A DNA stretch of 64,000 nucleotides from the NCBI GenBank assembly GCA_035582835.1, contig JAYKAV010002977.1, positions 557,792-621,791 on the forward strand. Reading direction: 5' to 3'. The notes under the pieces were generated by a model. It was not told where the DNA came from. It was given only the letters and a program-made list of their open reading frames with translations, and made no database searches. This DNA is from Phoebastria nigripes. Its lineage: Eukaryota > Chordata > Aves > Procellariiformes > Diomedeidae. Made by a program: the position numbers and the translations under genes. Position 1 is the first letter of the stretch. Each line of letters starts with the position of its first letter. Below are positions 24,801 through 37,000 of this stretch, one piece after another.

Positions 24801-25226
24801 CTTGCCGAGGTGTTGAACATGAGGCCAATAAATTTGCCTCAGAAAAAAAAATTAGCTTGGAGGAGCTGCTTCATCATCTTCCTTCTGCTTTTCTATAACA
24901 GTCAGTGTGGCAATATCCGTTTAAGTTTAGAAAGCATATTGTTACAGGATGCGTGGGAACCACAAATACCATCTGAGGCCAAGTTACAGTAAATCCTATC
25001 TGTAGTGTCATTAATGGAAGTGCTTCCTTCTCGTCACAAAAGCAAANGAAAGTAGGTCCATTAATTTTTCACTCATGAAGCAGTAAGAAGGCACTTTAAA
25101 AAAGGGGGAAGGAGGACTCCAGTCAGGTACATGAGTGACTTCAGACCTTACGATGCTGCTGAGCTCGGAGGTTGGAAACCATTTCTGTCTGTGAATGGTC
25201 AATACCCAAGTTCTGCTTGTTGCTTT
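21881..25226. other. Gene-free DNA
   Basis: AT-rich unique DNA. The segment at about 24640-24960 (CAGTAATTAATTGCAGG, GGCCAATAAATTTGCCTC) has enhancer-like texture but is less dense than the blocks called separately. No frames over 121 codons and no repeats other than the hairpin at 23355. Confidence 0.55.
23355..23387. other. Near-perfect hairpin
   Basis: AAGAGAGACTTTCTT is followed by a 2-nt loop and AAGAAAGTCTTCTCTT, which pairs over 15 bp with a single bulged T. The stem is shorter than a typical pre-miRNA (about 22 bp plus flanks), and the flanks do not extend it. Function is unknown. Confidence 0.7.
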
Positions 25227-25280
25227 AAGACTATCTTAAATATAAGACTATCTTAAATATAAGACTATCTTAAATATAAG
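25227..25280. repeat. 17-bp tandem repeat, three exact copies
   Basis: The unit AAGACTATCTTAAATAT occupies 25227-25243, 25244-25260 and 25261-25277 without a mismatch, followed by a partial AAG. Exact identity between units implies recent slippage or duplication, or an assembly artefact. The unit itself contains a weak CTTAAATATAAG-like palindrome at the junctions. Confidence 0.95.
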
Positions 25281-25504
25281 CTCAATTTGAATCTGTAATT
25301 ATGTTTGTGTTAGCATGATATTAGTTATTAAGGCCAAACACTGCAATAAACAGCTAGTCATTACTTCTGCTGTTCCTGGCCACTGTCTGCATTACAGTAG
25401 AATAAATCAGAAGAAACACATTTTCTACTACTTTGAATGCGCTAAGACATGAGACAGTAAATATTTCACTTGGTCTTAGCATTTACACTCCCTGGACTTT
25501 GTAT

Positions 25505-25590
25505 TCCCCTGATTTATACCAAACTGAAGTAGGAGCAAATCCACCAAAGTCAATGGAGTTAAGCTAGGGTAAATCAAGCCCTCTATTACC
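25505..25590. repeat. Palindromic-core sauropsid repeat fragment
   Basis: CCCCTGATTTATACCAAACT, then CCACCAAAGTCAATGGAGTT, then AGCTAGGGTAAATCAAGCCC follow the layout of a near-palindromic old repeat ('gatttacaccag...ccactgaagtcaatggagttacac...gtaaatcaggccc'). It is the most complete copy in this window: both arms and the centre are visible. The family looks like a very old short non-autonomous element, but I cannot name it. Confidence 0.45.
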
Positions 25591-28500
25591 AAAAATCAAT
25601 TTGCCATTTGTTTTAATAACATTAATTTAAATGAACTCACTTGATATTCTCATACCTCTGATGTGTACATAATTTATGCCAGGGGTAATCCTGGGCAAAC
25701 CTGGGTGCTTACGGCTTCTCAGCCCACTCAAATTTGAATGACTAGTTTAAATAAAAGTATTAATAGGATTTATTTTTTTATCTTATATACTGAAGCCAAG
25801 TGCAGAGCATCCAGTTAACTTAAAAACATGCAGCAGACTTCAGCCTGTCAAGCATGTTGTTATTGCCCATCTCCTTTATTTTGGGGTCCATTTACGTTTC
25901 CATTTTTAGCTGCACACCTATTTGTATCATGGCTGTGAAGGCTGGGAGAACTGTCAGTTAGAAGTGTGGGGTGCAGACCCCACTTCTGAGCCTGCCTCCC
26001 TGCCAGCTTTGGGGGTTAAACTCCTCCTGCTCCCTTGGTCTGCCTTGCCAGGGTTCTTGCCTCAAGAAGTCACCACAGCATCAGTTAACCAGTTCCCATT
26101 TCAGATGAAAGGGGGAAAAGCTAGATCTCATTTTCTGAAGTTTTACCCTGCGAAGACCCACGTCCACTAACAGAGACAGGGCTAAACCACATCCACCTAG
26201 AGATAACAAGTGGGAAGAAACCTCCAGAGAAAAAGGTAATGTTCCAAGGAGAAGATGCTTTTTTTTTAAACCAAGAGTTGCAAGTGGGAAAAAACACTGA
26301 TCAGCTTCGGGGTTATAAATCCTTTGTTCAGGGCTAGAGTGGAAGCAAAGTGAAAGCTAAATATGGTTACAAAACAATTGCTCTAGGTTTGTGGCCATGG
26401 AGGCAGAGTGAGAAGGGTGATGAGAAAGGTCATTTTTGCCTCAAGAACCTGGCTGCAGGTGGGATATGGAGGTCAGTGGTCATGAAGCAAAAAGATCTAA
26501 GTTACCATAATTTTTACCCCCCTGGAAATTTGGAAATTTAGTCCCCAGGCTCATCTCTGAGACATGCTCCCTTGAGCATCAGGCCTGAGGGAAGGACTGT
26601 TTTGTGAATATTGCTCCTCCACTGGCCCCAGGCAACTCTGTCCAGCTGTGCTTGGCCCTATAGCTCCTACGTGGGCTTCAGCCACAGGATGTCTCATTCA
26701 ATAATGCATGTGTATAGGATCTAATGCAACCTCATCTGGAAAAATGACAAAATCTTACACCTAAAGCCTGCAGGAAAACTACATCACCCAATCAAGTTTC
26801 TTCAAAAAAGGTCTCCCAGTGCTGTGTACAGGGCTCTGACAGATAACATGAGGCATTGTCTTTAATAAATAGGACATGTAGTTCCTGGAAAAGTCCATTC
26901 CTTGTTGCTTCATAATATTGCAGTGAAGATTGATAGTCATAATAAAAAAAATCTTAGCATGTCTGCATTTTCTTACATATATTAGGTAGATTAGCAGGAT
27001 ACTTCCAGCAGAAATGCTGTAAACAGAAATAAATTACGGTTTATGTATCTTGTGAGCTGCTAGTATTAAAAGTCTTAATATTTCATCAGACACATACATC
27101 TTCGCATTTCTTCTCCTCGGCTGATAAGGCAAACAGAGAGTAGTCAACAAGAACTTAAAAGAAAAACAAAGACCCCTCTCTGATAGCTGGCTACAGAGAA
27201 AGGGGCAAGCTCTGAAAGGCCACAAGACCACTCCAAGACCTGAAAGGTCCCTCTNAATGAACCACTACGAATTAAATTCATATTGGCTTTGTGAGGCACC
27301 AGCTAAGCAACCACGTGATAAACAAGGAAATGTGTTTTGAGGTACGGACCGAGTTCTTTTGGAACAAGGAAGCGTGTTTTGAGGTACGGACCCAGTTTTT
27401 TTAGTTGCGCAGAAGAAATAACACTTTGAGCCTGCCTTGAAACCCATCTTGACTTTCTGCAGGAAATGTGCCACTGCAAAGCTCTGCCAGTATTGGGTCA
27501 TGTTAGTGCATCACTGCAAGGACAAAGACACGAGAACAGTGAAGGCAACAAGGCGAGGAGGGAACAGGGAAGTGAGTGGTGAGAGACAAGGGAAAAGGGA
27601 AGAATAAGGAAAGAAAAGTGAATGGGAAGGAGGGGAGTGGAATGAAAGCAAGTACAGGAAAGCTGCTGAAAAAGGAGCAAGGAAATCATCCCCACACGAC
27701 AGCACATTCAGTTCCATCATTGTTCTGCTCTGAAGTCTTGGTTTCCAGATTCTGCATCACTTCTGACTGCCCAGAAACCCGGCCCCGGGAGAAACAATGC
27801 AGCTGCCTGGGCCAGCGGCCAGGATGCTGTCTGCCTAAGAGCATTTTTATTCAACTTGAGGTTACAATTCTTTGTTTCTGAAAATGTAACATTTGATATA
27901 AACCCAGAGTGCTGACCTATTCCTTTTGAAAACATAGAAGTAATTTGGGTTTTAGTTCCAGCTTTTGATTAAAAAGCTTTTAAGGGAAAACCTCAAAAAA
28001 AAATTCCTATGAAAATTCCACGTCAAACCTAATTTCTGGCCTTTAATTTCCAATAACCAGGGAGAAAGCAGCCACAAGCGGCGGGAACAGAGACACATAT
28101 AAGTAACTTCAAGGAGATTGTTCACTTTCCTTAATAAGGGTCTTTAACAGCATGATGACTCATGCAATATAGATAAGCAGAAACAAATAAATCAAGAAAT
28201 TAAACAGAAATAGAAAACAAATGGAAAACTCAGAAAAGAAAGCGTTTAAGAAAAAACTCGCGGAAGGGAGGAGGGAATGAACTAGTTCCCCACCTAATAC
28301 CATTGGCTGGGTTTTTTGCCCTTCATGGGCCATTTCTTTTGCCTATGTCTTTTCCTATGACAGGAAAAGTCTTTGAGAGTTGGTGACGGAGCTGGTACAA
28401 CAAGGAGGCCAGGTNCTTCCCATGTGTCCTTCCAGCACCTAACTACAGACCCCTCCATCACTCACCTGCCTGGTCTCTTAGAAGCAAAGACCCTGGTAGG

Positions 28501-28829
28501 AACTGGCAAAGGGGTGCTGTGTGGATGCAGAATAAGGACCATCTTCTGCTATAAATATACTACAGAGATGGAAGAGAGATCATGGTAGAAAATGGCTATG
28601 TCTGGGGTTGGTTCTATCGCAGTTTTAAATTTGGATTTCAACTCTTCTCTGTCAGAGAGCCCCTGACACGGACAAGCATCTGTATTTTTGGATTTTATGG
28701 TGCTCCAATCTTGGCAGATCTGTGCAGCGGTACATTTAGACCTGCAATAAGGGATGGTGTGATTTGTACAGTTAAATCAAGTGCACCTTACAGTGTTTCT
28801 ATTTGTTACCNTCTTTGTATTTAACACCA
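25591..28829. other. Gene-free DNA
   Basis: Unique DNA around the 42-bp duplication. At 27520-27670 a purine-rich plus strand (GGGAAGTGAGTGGTGAGAGA, AAGGAAAGAAAAGTGAATGG) makes open frames on both strands that are compositional artefacts. No gene is recognisable. Confidence 0.55.
27321..27402. repeat. 42-bp direct duplication, two copies
   Basis: Two adjacent units start with AACAAGGAA and share TGTTTTGAGGTACGGACC, at 27321-27362 and 27363-27402. They differ at a few sites (ATG versus GCG after GGAA, CGAG versus CCAG). Enough changes have built up to suggest an older event than the exact repeats elsewhere in the window. Confidence 0.9.
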
Positions 28830-29215
28830 TTATTTTAGAATTTTAAAAATGATCAGAGCTAGGTGATACACCCAAAATGAGCAATGGCTTAATTAAAGTA
28901 CCACCTTTCTTTTGTCTTTCAACCTGAGAAAATGCTTCCACTCTTTAATGCCCATAATTCCAGCATTTGCTGATGCTCTGTTTTAATGATGACAATCTGT
29001 TGCAGCTCAGACACAAAACTCCCATTTTCCCCCAGACACCCAGTCATTTGTTTCTTTGTGTGTGTGCTTTATTTTTTATGGGGCCAGCTGCTTTGTGATC
29101 AGCGAAATGTCAGAAAAATCATCTTACCATAACAAAGCTGAAAATAAAATATTCAAGGAAGCAAACTCCCATGGAAATCTTTAAAGCCCTAACAAGGGAG
29201 AATTCTCATCTCTCT
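28830..29215. other. Candidate conserved non-coding element
   Basis: A repeat-free block containing GGCTTAATTAAAGTACC, CTTTAATGCCCATAATTCC, TTTTAATGATGACAATC, ATTTTTTATGGGGCC (Cdx/Hox13-like TTTATGG) and TGTTTCTTTGTG. It is homogeneous in texture and without stretches of simple repeat apart from a short GTGTGTG. No exon is seen. Confidence 0.22.
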
Positions 29216-29223
29216 GCACATGG

Positions 29224-29276
29224 GTGACTCACTGAAGTAAATGGGAATTACGTGACTGCATCAGAGATTTCAGTAT
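29224..29276. repeat. Possible palindromic-core repeat scrap
   Basis: GTGACTCACTGAAGTAAATG followed by GGAATTACGTGACTGCATCA resembles the centre 'cactgaagtcaatgggaattatgtg'. It is short and diverged. Confidence 0.27.
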
Positions 29277-29551
29277 GAAGAGCACAGATTTTCTCCCAGC
29301 TTTGGCCTTTTGGAATGAACTCACAAATAAGTTTTGATGAAGAATCTAGATAAACTTGCTCAGTGATATCAGCCATGACCAGAATACCAGAACGATTTGA
29401 GGGAGTTACGGTATTTTCCTATCAAGATTAATAGCGTGCTTAACATAACATGTCCTTAAATGCTTTTTGTAGATCAAGCACTCACATTCAACTGTCCAAT
29501 TTGCAAATGGAATGAATGATACTTAGAGGTCAATACAGATGCGTCTTTGCA

Positions 29552-29589
29552 AATTGACATAAAACTCGTTAATTGACATAAAACTTGTT
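29552..29589. repeat. 19-bp tandem duplication
   Basis: AATTGACATAAAACTCGTT at 29552-29570 is repeated at 29571-29589 with one change (C to T). A third partial echo, ACAACTTG, follows. Confidence 0.9.
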
Positions 29590-29648
29590 ACAACTTGCAA
29601 TATGGAAAAAAGCTGTTTCTGTAAATATTGTAATTAAACAGAATGTCG

Positions 29649-29669
29649 CTTTTCTAATTGTTAGAAAAG
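29649..29669. other. Perfect 9-bp hairpin
   Basis: CTTTTCTAA, loop TTG, TTAGAAAAG. The arms are exact reverse complements. It lies 60 bp after the 19-bp tandem duplication. Confidence 0.75.
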
Positions 29670-31052
29670 AAAGCCCCAAATTACCACGAGGAAGGAAATC
29701 AGAGCAAACAGATCTGCAGGAAAATATTCTCATTTTAAGTATCAGCTAAAATGTAAACTGCCTATGAAAAATTCACAAAGNTATACTCATGATGCACCAA
29801 ATCATCCTCTCGGGTTTCATAATTCTGCGAGTGAGTGCAATTAGTTAACGGTGGTGTTGTTATAAAACTACATACTGTGGCTGGCGGGTTTTGAAACTAC
29901 TCCAGAAACCAAAGTCTGACGCTAAACAACTATTGTGTTTGGGTATTAGGCAACAGGAAATCTGCCTGATGATAACTGAGTTATACCAAGCCCTGCAGCA
30001 GCCACTGAGACACTATGTCCATTTAATCTGCAGATGGCAAAGTAGATATGCCATTCACAGCTGCATGCATGAGGATATGACATCTTTGTCTATATTAATC
30101 TCATGGCTGGCTTCACATGACTCATTCAACCCTTTTTTCTATTACATGAAAGGGAAGTTAACTAGCAAGACCTCTGGTGATTTTTAAATAGGTCCAGCCC
30201 TGCTGCGATGTACATTTCAAGCAATAGACTACAGAGCTACTCTCCACGTTCCTAACGCTCTCATGCCACGCAGTTGTGTAAGTCCACTGTATCTACGCAA
30301 ATCCCCCGTATGTGTCATTAGCTCATTTTCAAAGCAGTCTTGGTAAAACACACAGGCTGTGATGCCAAGAATATGACAAGTGGGTCAAATGTATTAAAGT
30401 ATATATTGAGAGAGACCACATCGGCAGGCTTTGTTATCCCAGTTATCAGTAGGGAAATAGAAGACTTAAATAAATGAACAACCTTAATTTAAAAAAAGAA
30501 AAAAAAATCTGCAGTATCTCTGTTTCACAAAGATAAGCTGACAGCTAAGGCAAAACACGGCTATGCCCAGAGGCAGCAGGAGGAGTGTAACGGGCTTCCC
30601 AGCTCTCCTCATCCTCTATGGCAAGGTTAAGAAAAACACCCTGAGTTTAGCTCCGAGTGGTTCACAGCAGCTTTGCTGTTCAGAGTAGCTTGATTTTGAG
30701 ATCTTGTGCTCTGCTTTTCAATCAATATTCAGATAAATACATCTTCAAAATGGTATATCACCGGGGGAAAAATATCAAGCTTTTCATCGTCTTTTCCTGG
30801 AAAAATGCAAAGAACCCTTGCAGGTTTGAGGACATCCACACAATAGTACTATTTTCAGTTATAGTAGCTCCTTCAAGCCTCAGAGGAGACTCTGTTTTGA
30901 AGAGCAAGAGACATTCCCCTCCCCAGAGAACTCCTAGAGTTAGGCAAGATGCTGAAAGTGAGGAAGAAACAGAAGCAGAGAGCTGTCACGGTTGGCAATG
31001 ATCATACAGACCCATCAGGGCAGGGGTTAGCTGAGGATGAAAAAGGAAACTG
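29670..31052. other. Gene-free DNA
   Basis: AT-rich unique DNA with one N and a short A-rich run near 30490. Open frames are at most 114 codons with no domains. Nothing further is visible. Confidence 0.55.
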
Positions 31053-31074
31053 AAAAAAAAAAAAAAANAAAAAA
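31053..31074. repeat. Poly-A tract with N
   Basis: About 22 A, with a single N at 31068. The N is probably a consensus ambiguity caused by homopolymer length. Confidence 0.93.
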
Positions 31075-34000
31075 TTCTTTCTTAAAGCATTTTCATGAGG
31101 AAAATTAACATCTTGATGCTAAATTCCCATTTTGAAGTTCAGAGCCTATGTTTTCCCATAATAATCCCATCCAGCCTTATACAAACAAAAATAATCAAAC
31201 AAGAGTGGAATATTTTCCCCATAAACACTCGTCCCATGTGGACAGGAAGCTCCAGTTGCTGCAGAAAGCTGAAGCTGAAGAATCAGGCTCCAGCCCTACT
31301 GACAAGCTTTTCAAGATTTTCTTGTATGCATCCCTCTGCTCCATTAACAGTGTGTTGCTTGCCGAAAGCTAAGGCAAGTATACTCAGAGAATAACAAGTT
31401 ATCGGTAAAAAATAACCTGTGGAGAGAACACCTGCCCCAGAGAAGTGGAACCAGACCCTAGTGAAATGGTTTAAACCTCCCAGGTAAGTACTAAAAGCCA
31501 CGGGCTTCTGTAAAAGACATATCTCCACTTTTTCTGTATGCAAAAACCAAATAAATACTTAACATATTTTAAAGTATTTGAAGATGTCCAGATTCTTTAG
31601 GAAGGCTAAATTAAGCTTTTCAGAGGCTTTTGATGATCAAGAGCCAGATCAGCACTATGCTTGAAGCAAGCTCACTAACTGTGCTTGAGAAGACTTCTAA
31701 CTTCAAAGATTGATGTGCTTGAGGGGCAGCAAAAGAAGTAATTTGTTTAAAAAAAAAAATCTAAACACAATCAGAAAGACTTTGATGTATACCTGTGTCG
31801 ACCTGGGAGCTGAATCGCAGCAGCCACATTTGTAAGTTATAACACGATTAGAACAGAAGGGAGTAACCAACTTCTTGCAGAACTGGGAACTGGGAATCCA
31901 GTAGATATCCTTGGACTTTGCAAAGCACATCCAAAGCTGTGTCAGATCTTGGCAGGTTAGAAATCCACAGCCTGCCAACACAGATCGCTTGTAGGGAACA
32001 TACGTGTATATACATTAACGCTTTTCTGTTTTCTTATAAAAGAAGAGCAGAGATGCTATTCAGTATTCCTAAAACCCTCCAGTCACAAGAGTTTCAGTAC
32101 TGTCCCTAGGTAAACTGCNGTTACAAACTACTTTACCTCTTCCAAAAACCCCATTGCATTGAGCTAAGAGAGCATTTCCTTTCTCTTCAACCGATAGATG
32201 CTTATGACACGCAGATGAGCAGTTCTACTTATTCCTTAATCCTACTTTACATCTCATGCACACGAAGAGGTAATGGCAAAGTAAGATATTGATACTAGAT
32301 TTGGAAACCATGAAAAGCTAAGGGGCTTAGAGTATGACAACAGAGACCATAGCAATAGAAGACGACCTTGTTCATGCCGCTGATTCCTAGCACGAAATAC
32401 CACAGTGTATCTGGATACCGACATGGACATTCACATTTCTGCTAAGCAATCTGCAGGGGCAAAGGTATTTCAGTCAAACCTAGAATTTAAAGTCTAGCAT
32501 GAAGGTAGCCCTGGATTAAATTCACCACTTGCAGTGCTGCCTAAAATTATTTGTCATGTTACCTACTTATCACGAGATAAAGCGGTAGTATTGCCACAAG
32601 ATAACCATGCAGTTATTCTTGTTTGCAAGGAGCTGCTGGGTTGTTACCATACATCCGTTGTAAGTTACTGTGCGGTGTTCCTGAAGTAATATCTCAGTAA
32701 ATAACATGTCAAAACTGCAGTGAGCCCCTCACCACACAGGTCACCATCCCTGCAGCGGTACTCAGTAAATAGGAGCTGATGCCTCCTTTGGAAACAGAAC
32801 ATTGCTGAAACCTTGCGATCTTACAATGAGAAAAGCAGAAACACTTTCGAAATTGCTTTTCATCCTTTTACAATCCTGCTCTTAACTCTTCACTCCACTG
32901 GCAGGAAATGGACATTTATAGCCACTATCTCTCAACTGTCAAACCTGACAACAGAATTAACAGCTCTGGTAATTAGCAGGAAAAGCACCTTGCCAGGCAC
33001 AAGGCTCAGACTGCAAGGTGATCTACAGACTTTTTTCCCCAGGGTCAGGGTAGGGGTAAAATCATAAAAATGGTGAATTGCTTATGATATCAAGAGAAGA
33101 GAGACAGCTGAGCCACAAATTTTAGCTCAGCAGATTGTAGTCAGATACTCTATAAAGACATCGGTTAACCTATACCTCAAAGCTTGTTAAAAATAAAGCA
33201 AGTATCTTAGAAACCCAGCAAATTAGATACACTGCAGACGGTTAACAGGAATAAAGGAGATTAAGTGGCCACTAGCNACGCTTTCAAAACCAGAGGAGAA
33301 TTTAGTACTCATCTGAACTGCTTCAGACACAAAACACTCTCCTCCCAGTAATACAGAAACTAAAAGTGTGAATCTTGGGCTAAGAGGCTTGCTGACCACT
33401 TTTAAAATTACCAAGACCTCACATATTGCTTGATATGAAAAAGTACTGAGAACTACCTGAGAAGCAGACGTTCATACTTCCCTGCACTCGGTGTACAATA
33501 TTTGGCAGCAGAGCAATTCCAAGCGACCTGGAGCCCCGTCTGTACTAACAGCACTACAGATACGTGACAAAAACAATCATAGATGTGCGATGTGTTCACC
33601 ATTACAGAAATGGTCATATTGTCTTTCCAAAGGAAAATTACTTTTTTAGCAAAGCGGATGTTTCCACAAAAAAAAAAAGGCATGTTTAAGTTGGAAAGCA
33701 TTCAGTTTCAGATGACCAATACCTTTTTGGAATACAAAAATTGAAAAACTTTTCAGAGAACGTACTGGTGAAGATTTTTTTTTTAAACCAAGAGTTCACT
33801 TGCCCCCCCCACCACGAGGAAATACAGCCTCCCAACCAGCTGTTCTCACTATTCAGAATGCATAAATATCAAGGCAAAACAGAAACATGAGCAGTATGCA
33901 AATACTCTCAAGGACCGATAGACTACCTGGTGGCTTAGTCTGCAACTATAACTGTAAGTTACAGTGAAACCCTCTTCCTAAATAGCCATAAAAAAAGATT

Positions 34001-37000
34001 TAAAAGGTGTGCTGACAAACAAGAAAGGTCTTGTTCATTTGCAGGCTTGAGGGCTACACAGCACTGCACCATATCAGGAGCAGCNTAGGAAAAACTCTTT
34101 GAGGACACGCATGACGTACACAGTGATTTAGCACCAGGATTAACATGACACAGCAAGGTAGCGCAACGATACAAACACTGCGAAGGAAGAACTCCCCTCA
34201 TTTGTTACTAATTAGACTTTGGAAAATACCGAAAATCAATATTGGTTCAAATTTTAAACTAGTTTTCCTTTGTATCTGAAAGCATTATTTTTATGTATCT
34301 TAATAATAAGCAAGATAAGCAATTCTGTGTGTTAGCAGCTACCCTAGAACATAATCAATCAGCCATTGTCCCTTTTGTGCTTCTAATCTAAATATATAGA
34401 GAAAGCAGTGGGAAAAGGCAATGTTNTTATTCCCACCTTGGAGTTGAAGAATTGAGACAGATAAGAACTGAGCAATTTTCCATCCTTAGAAGGGAAGTCT
34501 GTGTCAGAAACTGGGACAGAATGCAAATTTCTACAGCTATTCTCAAAACAGGTTTGTTGGCATAATTGTTTTTCGACTGCACAGGTTGCCAAAGAATCCT
34601 GAGGAACATTTATGGAAAGTGAACCTTAAATATGTGTTATTCAGCTAAGAGCCCTTTCATGTTAAGAAGGTGGATGGAGAGATATTCCGTGCAGCTGACT
34701 TCAGAAAATCATAAAGAGGAAAAAGTGACAAAAGTAAATGGAGGAGAAGAACATATGATCCAAGCAAAGTGAAATGCAGTTACGTCAGATACCATAAGCA
34801 CAAACTGCAGCATACGTATGGAAGACGATACCCAAGCATAGCTGGGTGGTCCGTTAGCAAAATATCAACTCAAGTCACTGACTTCAGCTATGTTACTGCA
34901 GCCAGCTAAAATCATTGCAATGCACTGATTAACGAGGTGAGATCTAGACAGAGCGGGGGGAAAAATGACATACAAATGCGTGGGACTTTTGCTGATAAAG
35001 AACTCCTATAAATTCTGTGTCATACTGATACAAAGACAAATATAACAAAACCACACATGCACTGTTGGTACCCCACTGAAATCAATGGGTTTCCACCCTC
35101 TGGTAGAGATACAGTTTCAAGATTGGGTGTGCAGAAATCCAAACGTATTGAGATTTTACTGAGGAACACAAAATTACAGGCTGACTGTGCTGCAGACCAC
35201 AGCCACAGTATTGATGTAGTTTGACCTTTTATCGAAACCCTCACCAGAAAAAAAACACACTGTGCTTGATTCCAACCTTCAGATTTGGCACAAATAAATC
35301 TATTTTGTTAGGAGCAATTGGGTTAAGTATAGCACTTAAAGATGTGTCTCAAAGGATTGCTCATCCACAATTCTTTTATGTTTATGGGATACTAATAGTG
35401 GGTGGATTTACAATTACGGTTGCATTTTCCCAAGATTATAAACAAATCACCAATATTTATATGCAACAAGCACATCTCCTTCTTTTGGTATGGTAATTCT
35501 GCTTTCATAAAGCAGCTGAGCTTCTCCCATCCTCAATATAACTTGTCCTATTTAACAACCTAGACAGAAGAGATTTAAGAGGTAGCCATCACTGGTTTAT
35601 ATTTTTCTACTAATTTGTAAACTGTTTTTGCAAACTAACAGGTTTTCCACTTTTAAAAGCAAGGAAGGGCTGCCTGGTTTGTGTGAAAGTCCTTATTAGC
35701 ACGTGCACTTCTGTAGAGAAGCAACGGCTGTGTTTCCCACTGCCGCAACTGCAGTTAGTGCTGCAGTAACACGGGGTAAGAGCGAGGGCTGCTCCTGCCC
35801 CACAGCCAGCCAGGAGCCCCGGTGCTGCACGGCACGGAGATGCATCAGCCTGAGACACCTTCGTACAGCAGAGGCTGGCACCAATGTCACCAAAGAGACA
35901 AAAGACGTGCTTAAAAGAAAGAGTTCTGCAAGGATGAAGAAAAATGAAGCTAAAGCAGCAATGGCTGCAGAATATCACTAGACAGACTGCTTCACTCCTC
36001 TTTAGCTATGCTTTTCCCTGGATGCTTATTATTTTTCATCCCACTAAACAAAAAGATTGAGACAAAAGGATAGCATACGCATGTGTGCCTGTATATTTGC
36101 AGTGGCTGACTCAGATATGAGGGTGATAGGCGGCTTTGCTAGCTGCTGTGCCCTATCAGATCTTCCTTGTGTTGACTTTGCCAGCCTGATAGACTCAGCA
36201 GAGTTGCTCTCAGGATTTATCAGCGCAAGCAATGTCAGAATAAGACCCTGTGCACTTCTGCTACAGCCTGTGGCAAAAATATGATTTCCTATTTGGGAGT
36301 TACTAATCTATCACACATTAATTAATCGTATAGACTGTAGATAGAGCACGGTTGAACAAACTCATTCGAGAGAGGAATCTGAAGCCACTGCAATATCCCG
36401 AGGGCTTCTCATAGCTCTGCCCTCCATACTAGGAAATGTCATTCTCTAAAGTAGGTCTTACATCTTTAGAAGATGAGCGTGGGGAAGAGCTCTCATCTGG
36501 GATATAGAGACAGTTTCAGGCAAAATAGCAAGAGTGGTTGCTCTAGTTTGATGAGGCTTTCCTCATTATGTTCTGCGCATTTCAAATGTGAGAGTTTGGT
36601 TTTGTAGTGATATTGCACATCATCTTTGAGCCTCCAGGGGCTGGATGTAGGATTTCAGAAATAAATATATTAGCAGGAACAATTGCCGCTTAGAAGAAAA
36701 AAAGTTATACTTTTCCTCATTGATAGCTTCTGTGTGCCACCTACAAAGGCTTGTGTTTCTCTGCTCTGGAGTTTCCCAGGCTCTGAGGTACTTCAATTAA
36801 TTGCCATTTATATAACCAGTGCATCCCTTTCTCAGGGACAATGAAAGCTCTGACTCAGGAGAAAGTCATCAGATCCCTTTCATCACTAAGGAGCAGGACC
36901 AGTGACTAAAAAGCATAATATTTCATTTGGGTTTGGTCTCATCTCTGCAGCACATTGTAACAGGCAGCTCTCTTTGCCGCGTAGTTTTTGTTCGCTGGCT

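Noticed and set aside
26259..33801. Shared word TTTTTTTTAAACCAAGAGTT at about 26.26 and 33.78 kb
   Set aside because: Similarity stops right after the word, and a 12-mer next to a poly-T is expected to recur by chance in 64 kb.
35221..35496. Hydrophobic 91-codon frame that might look like a membrane protein
   Set aside because: Short, in AT-rich DNA where F, I, L and Y codons are frequent. No known family recognised.
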